The notes under the pieces were generated by a model, which saw only the letters and a list, made by a program, of their open reading frames with translations, was not told where the DNA came from and did not search any database. A DNA stretch of 64,000 nt from Pseudoalteromonas holothuriae. GTDB lineage: Bacteria > Pseudomonadota > Gammaproteobacteria > Enterobacterales > Alteromonadaceae. This document shows positions 61,493 to 64,000 of this stretch, piece by piece (the stretch's first letter is position 1; each line of letters begins with the position of its first letter). The position numbers were made by a program, and so were the translations under genes. The stretch is from positions 186,001-250,000 of the forward strand of contig NZ_CAMAPC010000003.1 in the NCBI RefSeq assembly GCF_945859825.1. Reading direction: 5' to 3'.

Positions 61493-64000
61493 ATGTCGCT
61501 CACACAATTTTCAGACGAATTTATCACCTCGAGCTTCAATTCTGAGCATTATGAACTGCTCCATAAGATTGGTGAAGGTGGCTTTGGTAAAGTGTTTAAA
61601 GCCAAACACAAAAACACCAACCAGTTAGTCGCTATCAAGTTTTTAGCTTTAGAGCCCCATTGTGAAGAACAAAAAAAACAACGTTATATTGAGCGATTCA
61701 AACGCGAAACTGAACTAAGTAGCCAATTGCAACACCCTCATATTGTGCGTTTGTTAGATAGAGGCCAAGTGAACGAGGACATTTTATATGGGGTGTTTGA
61801 ATATGTTGAAGGCGTATCGCTGCGTGAACATTTAACCACCGAGCACGCACTAGACTCTGTGACCGCCACTGATGTGATGCTTCAAGTGCTCGATGCACTT
61901 ATTCATGCTCATCAAAAAGGGATTATTCATCGCGACATAAAGCCTGCCAACATCATGTTGACCAACTCAGGTGCCAAAATTCACGCTAAGATTTTAGACT
62001 TCGGCATTGGTACGCTGGTAACTGAGAGTCGCCAACCAGACTTTAATACCTTAACACTTACGCAAGAAACACTCGGCACGCCTTCTTATAGCGCACCTGA
62101 GCAACTGCGTGGAGAACCTGCGTCTGCAAAATCTGACTTGTACGTGTGGGGTCTAGTATTTTTAGAATGCTTAACAGGGTTACCCGCCGTCACAGGTAAC
62201 AGTATTGCATCAATTTATCATAAGCAATTAAGCGATGTACATATTCCTATTCCCAGCGCATTGCTAGGCCACCCATTGGCTGAATTACTGCGCCGTGTAT
62301 TACATAAAAATGCCACTGAGCGCGTGATAACAGGCAACGAAATATATTCAGATTTATCCTCTATTAACGTCTCAAACCTAGTTGGCGTACTTGCAGATGC
62401 TAATGCGCAACATGGCTTTGACGACACCACCGTACTGATTCGTGATGATGACCCAAACCACAGAGCGCTGCAAGAATACACTGCATTGACTGAGCGAAAA
62501 CAACTAACAGTGCTTGCGGTACGGTTAAGTGTAAAAGCACTGAATAACAGCGATAAAGACTACGATGTAATAGATACTGTTTACAAATCTCAGCGCAATA
62601 ACCTGATTGATATAGCCACACGCTATGGCGCTTACCATGTGGGAAACTTATCAGATACCTGCTTGTTTTATTACGGCTACCCAGTGACCAGTGATAACGA
62701 CACTCGATTATGCGCTCGTACCGCACTTGAAATGGTCAGTGAACTCAGTAAACGTAATGCTTTAATGCATGAAGCACATAATGTGGCTATCAACGTGCAC
62801 CTTGGCATGCATACTGGGGTATTTATCACTTACGCCAACGCGGTGCCTGAAGGCTATAATGCCAACATTGCAGTCGCACTGTCCCGAGAAGCCGGCGAAA
62901 AGCAAATTCTCTGTACCGCAGAATCGAGGGCTATTCTCGACTCATACTCTGAATTTACCAGCTACGGACAAGCCCAAATGGGGCCAATTTTTGACCCTAT
63001 TGATGTGTATAATTTAGTGGGTGAACGCCGAGTAGAAGCCTTTGGATTTATGCGTGGTACACGTAATAATCATGAGCTAATTGGCCGCCACCAAGAGCTT
63101 GAACAAACACTCTCGTTAATAAAAGCCGATAACAATAACACCCGCATTGCCCATATTCATGGTGAAGCAGGCATTGGTAAATCGCGACTATTGCAAGAAA
63201 TACGTGCTAATTCTGCGCAATTTCAACACCTTGTTGCACAATGCCTACCTGAGCATCAAAACAATGCACTCTACCCAATATTGACTCTACTTCGTTACCT
63301 ATTTAACACCACAAACCTTGATACAAAAAACGCATGTGCGTTATTTAGCAAGCACCTTAAGGAGCAAGACAGCACCCTTAACATTGATCAAACTTTACCA
63401 ATTTTACTGGTATGGTTAAATATTGAGTTAGGAGAAGAGTTACAACCCTCAGCACTGGCACCTGATGCTCAAAAAGAGCTACTTTACAATGGTTTAAGTG
63501 CATTGTTATTAGCCAACCAACACTCGCTTAACGAGCTCAAGCTCTATATTGTTGAAGACATTCATTGGGCTGACAGCGCCACGCTTGAGTTTTTGCATCA
63601 CTTTGCGCAAAAGCTTACCTCAGGGCACGTATTACTTAGCACCTCAAGACAAGATATTCCAAGCCAGCTACAAGATTTAACTTTAATGGACGTGAATCTT
63701 AAAAAGCTCACAGAACAAGCCACCGAAGACTTTATTGCTAAACTATTCGACGGCCATAGTGTTGCCCGCAATGTGTTAGATGTATTGGTCAGTAGAACCG
63801 ACGGCATTCCACTGTTTATTGAAGAATTAGTCGGTATGCTAAAACAAAAAGGACTGGTTGCTGATAGCAATGGCACCATTGATTTTGTAAGCCCTGATAA
63901 ATTAGACCAAGTACCAACAAGCTTACGAGAGTCATTACAACAAAAACTCGACAGCTTACTCTACGCCAAAGAAACCGCACAACTGGCCGCCACCATTGGC
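61493..64000 (+). CDS. Ser/Thr kinase-cyclase-ATPase fusion, TOMM-system type (partial, runs off the edge)
   Basis: First 836 residues of a large protein whose end is outside the window. The N-terminal protein kinase is complete: GEGGFGKVF, Lys49 (AIKFL), HRD at 146-148, DFG at 169-171, APEQLRG. A class III nucleotidyl-cyclase-like domain follows (about 335-505), but the first metal-binding Asp is missing (VLAVRLSV where FCDLVGST is usual); the second (NLSDTCLFYYG) remains. An AAA/NB-ARC-like ATPase comes next (Walker A HGEAGIGKSRLL, Walker B YIVEDIHWADS). This order is that of the TOMM kinase/cyclase fusion proteins, so a TOMM cluster may lie past 64000. Confidence 0.82.
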   Translation, partial: MSLTQFSDEFITSSFNSEHYELLHKIGEGGFGKVFKAKHKNTNQLVAIKFLALEPHCEEQKKQRYIERFKRETELSSQLQHPHIVRLLDRGQVNEDILYGVFEYVEGVSLREHLTTEHALDSVTATDVMLQVLDALIHAHQKGIIHRDIKPANIMLTNSGAKIHAKILDFGIGTLVTESRQPDFNTLTLTQETLGTPSYSAPEQLRGEPASAKSDLYVWGLVFLECLTGLPAVTGNSIASIYHKQLSDVHIPIPSALLGHPLAELLRRVLHKNATERVITGNEIYSDLSSINVSNLVGVLADANAQHGFDDTTVLIRDDDPNHRALQEYTALTERKQLTVLAVRLSVKALNNSDKDYDVIDTVYKSQRNNLIDIATRYGAYHVGNLSDTCLFYYGYPVTSDNDTRLCARTALEMVSELSKRNALMHEAHNVAINVHLGMHTGVFITYANAVPEGYNANIAVALSREAGEKQILCTAESRAILDSYSEFTSYGQAQMGPIFDPIDVYNLVGERRVEAFGFMRGTRNNHELIGRHQELEQTLSLIKADNNNTRIAHIHGEAGIGKSRLLQEIRANSAQFQHLVAQCLPEHQNNALYPILTLLRYLFNTTNLDTKNACALFSKHLKEQDSTLNIDQTLPILLVWLNIELGEELQPSALAPDAQKELLYNGLSALLLANQHSLNELKLYIVEDIHWADSATLEFLHHFAQKLTSGHVLLSTSRQDIPSQLQDLTLMDVNLKKLTEQATEDFIAKLFDGHSVARNVLDVLVSRTDGIPLFIEELVGMLKQKGLVADSNGTIDFVSPDKLDQVPTSLRESLQQKLDSLLYAKETAQLAATIG

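Noticed and set aside
1..64000. CRISPR arrays, tRNA and rRNA genes, prophage modules
   Set aside because: Looked for and not seen: no regularly spaced direct repeats, no cloverleaf-like sequence recognised, no phage structural genes.

Overview
The window looks like the chromosome of a marine gammaproteobacterium of the Alteromonadales, most likely Pseudoalteromonas or a close relative. This is inferred from AT-rich DNA with TAA-rich stops, a LodA/LodB-type quinoprotein oxidase pair, many Sec-exported enzymes and lipoproteins, and short dispersed inverted-repeat elements. No rRNA, tRNA, CRISPR array, prophage or intact insertion sequence was seen. All calls come from reading the sequence; no database search was possible.

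Layout. 0-4.7 kb: low-molecular-weight tyrosine phosphatase, glutamate/Na+ symporter GltS, a 2OG-Fe(II) oxygenase, two tandem paralogous lipoproteins and an acetyltransferase. 4.7-12 kb: a minus-strand operon with a MacA-like adaptor, ABC ATPase, two FtsX-type permeases, an NtrC-family response regulator and its histidine kinase, preceded by GTCCG/CGGAC palindromes and a candidate sigma-54 promoter. 12.3-15.7 kb: histidine phosphatase and a MocR regulator divergent from a GNAT/PaiB pair. 16-21.5 kb: two paralogous exported PD40 beta-propeller proteins flanking an esterase, a beta-lactamase-like hydrolase and an ISAs1 transposase remnant. 21.5-25.8 kb: small exported proteins, a SYLF lipoprotein and a TPR-methyltransferase. 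25.9-29.8 kb: a BlaI repressor, an M56 sensor protease fused to an M23 domain, an M23 endopeptidase lipoprotein, two matching operators, and a delta-class carbonic anhydrase. 30-34.4 kb: an ABM-like protein, a WYL regulator and the lodA/lodB pair. 34.6-36.8 kb: a ToxR/CadC-like membrane regulator.

The most unusual region is 37.3-50.8 kb. It holds two related loci of exported proteins. Each has a pappalysin-like (M43) lipoprotein whose catalytic Glu is changed to Gln, a large exported protein (886 and 1143 aa) with a shared C-terminal module ending in Cys-x-Ile, and, directly downstream of the large protein, a Sec-exported toxin-like enzyme. The enzyme is a YwqJ-type deaminase in locus A and an R-STS-QxE ADP-ribosyltransferase in locus B. 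I read this as a modular two-partner (A-B-like) exotoxin system with exchangeable enzyme subunits. Short repeat elements border locus A. Directly downstream are an exported HExxHxxGxxH protease and a purple-acid-phosphatase-like protein.

55.5-64 kb: a hypothetical protein, a PAS-GGDEF diguanylate cyclase, an exported DUF6351-type alpha/beta hydrolase, a gamma-glutamylcyclotransferase-like protein, a small protein, a lipoprotein and, running off the right edge, a Ser/Thr kinase/cyclase/ATPase fusion of the type found with TOMM (thiazole/oxazole-modified microcin) clusters.
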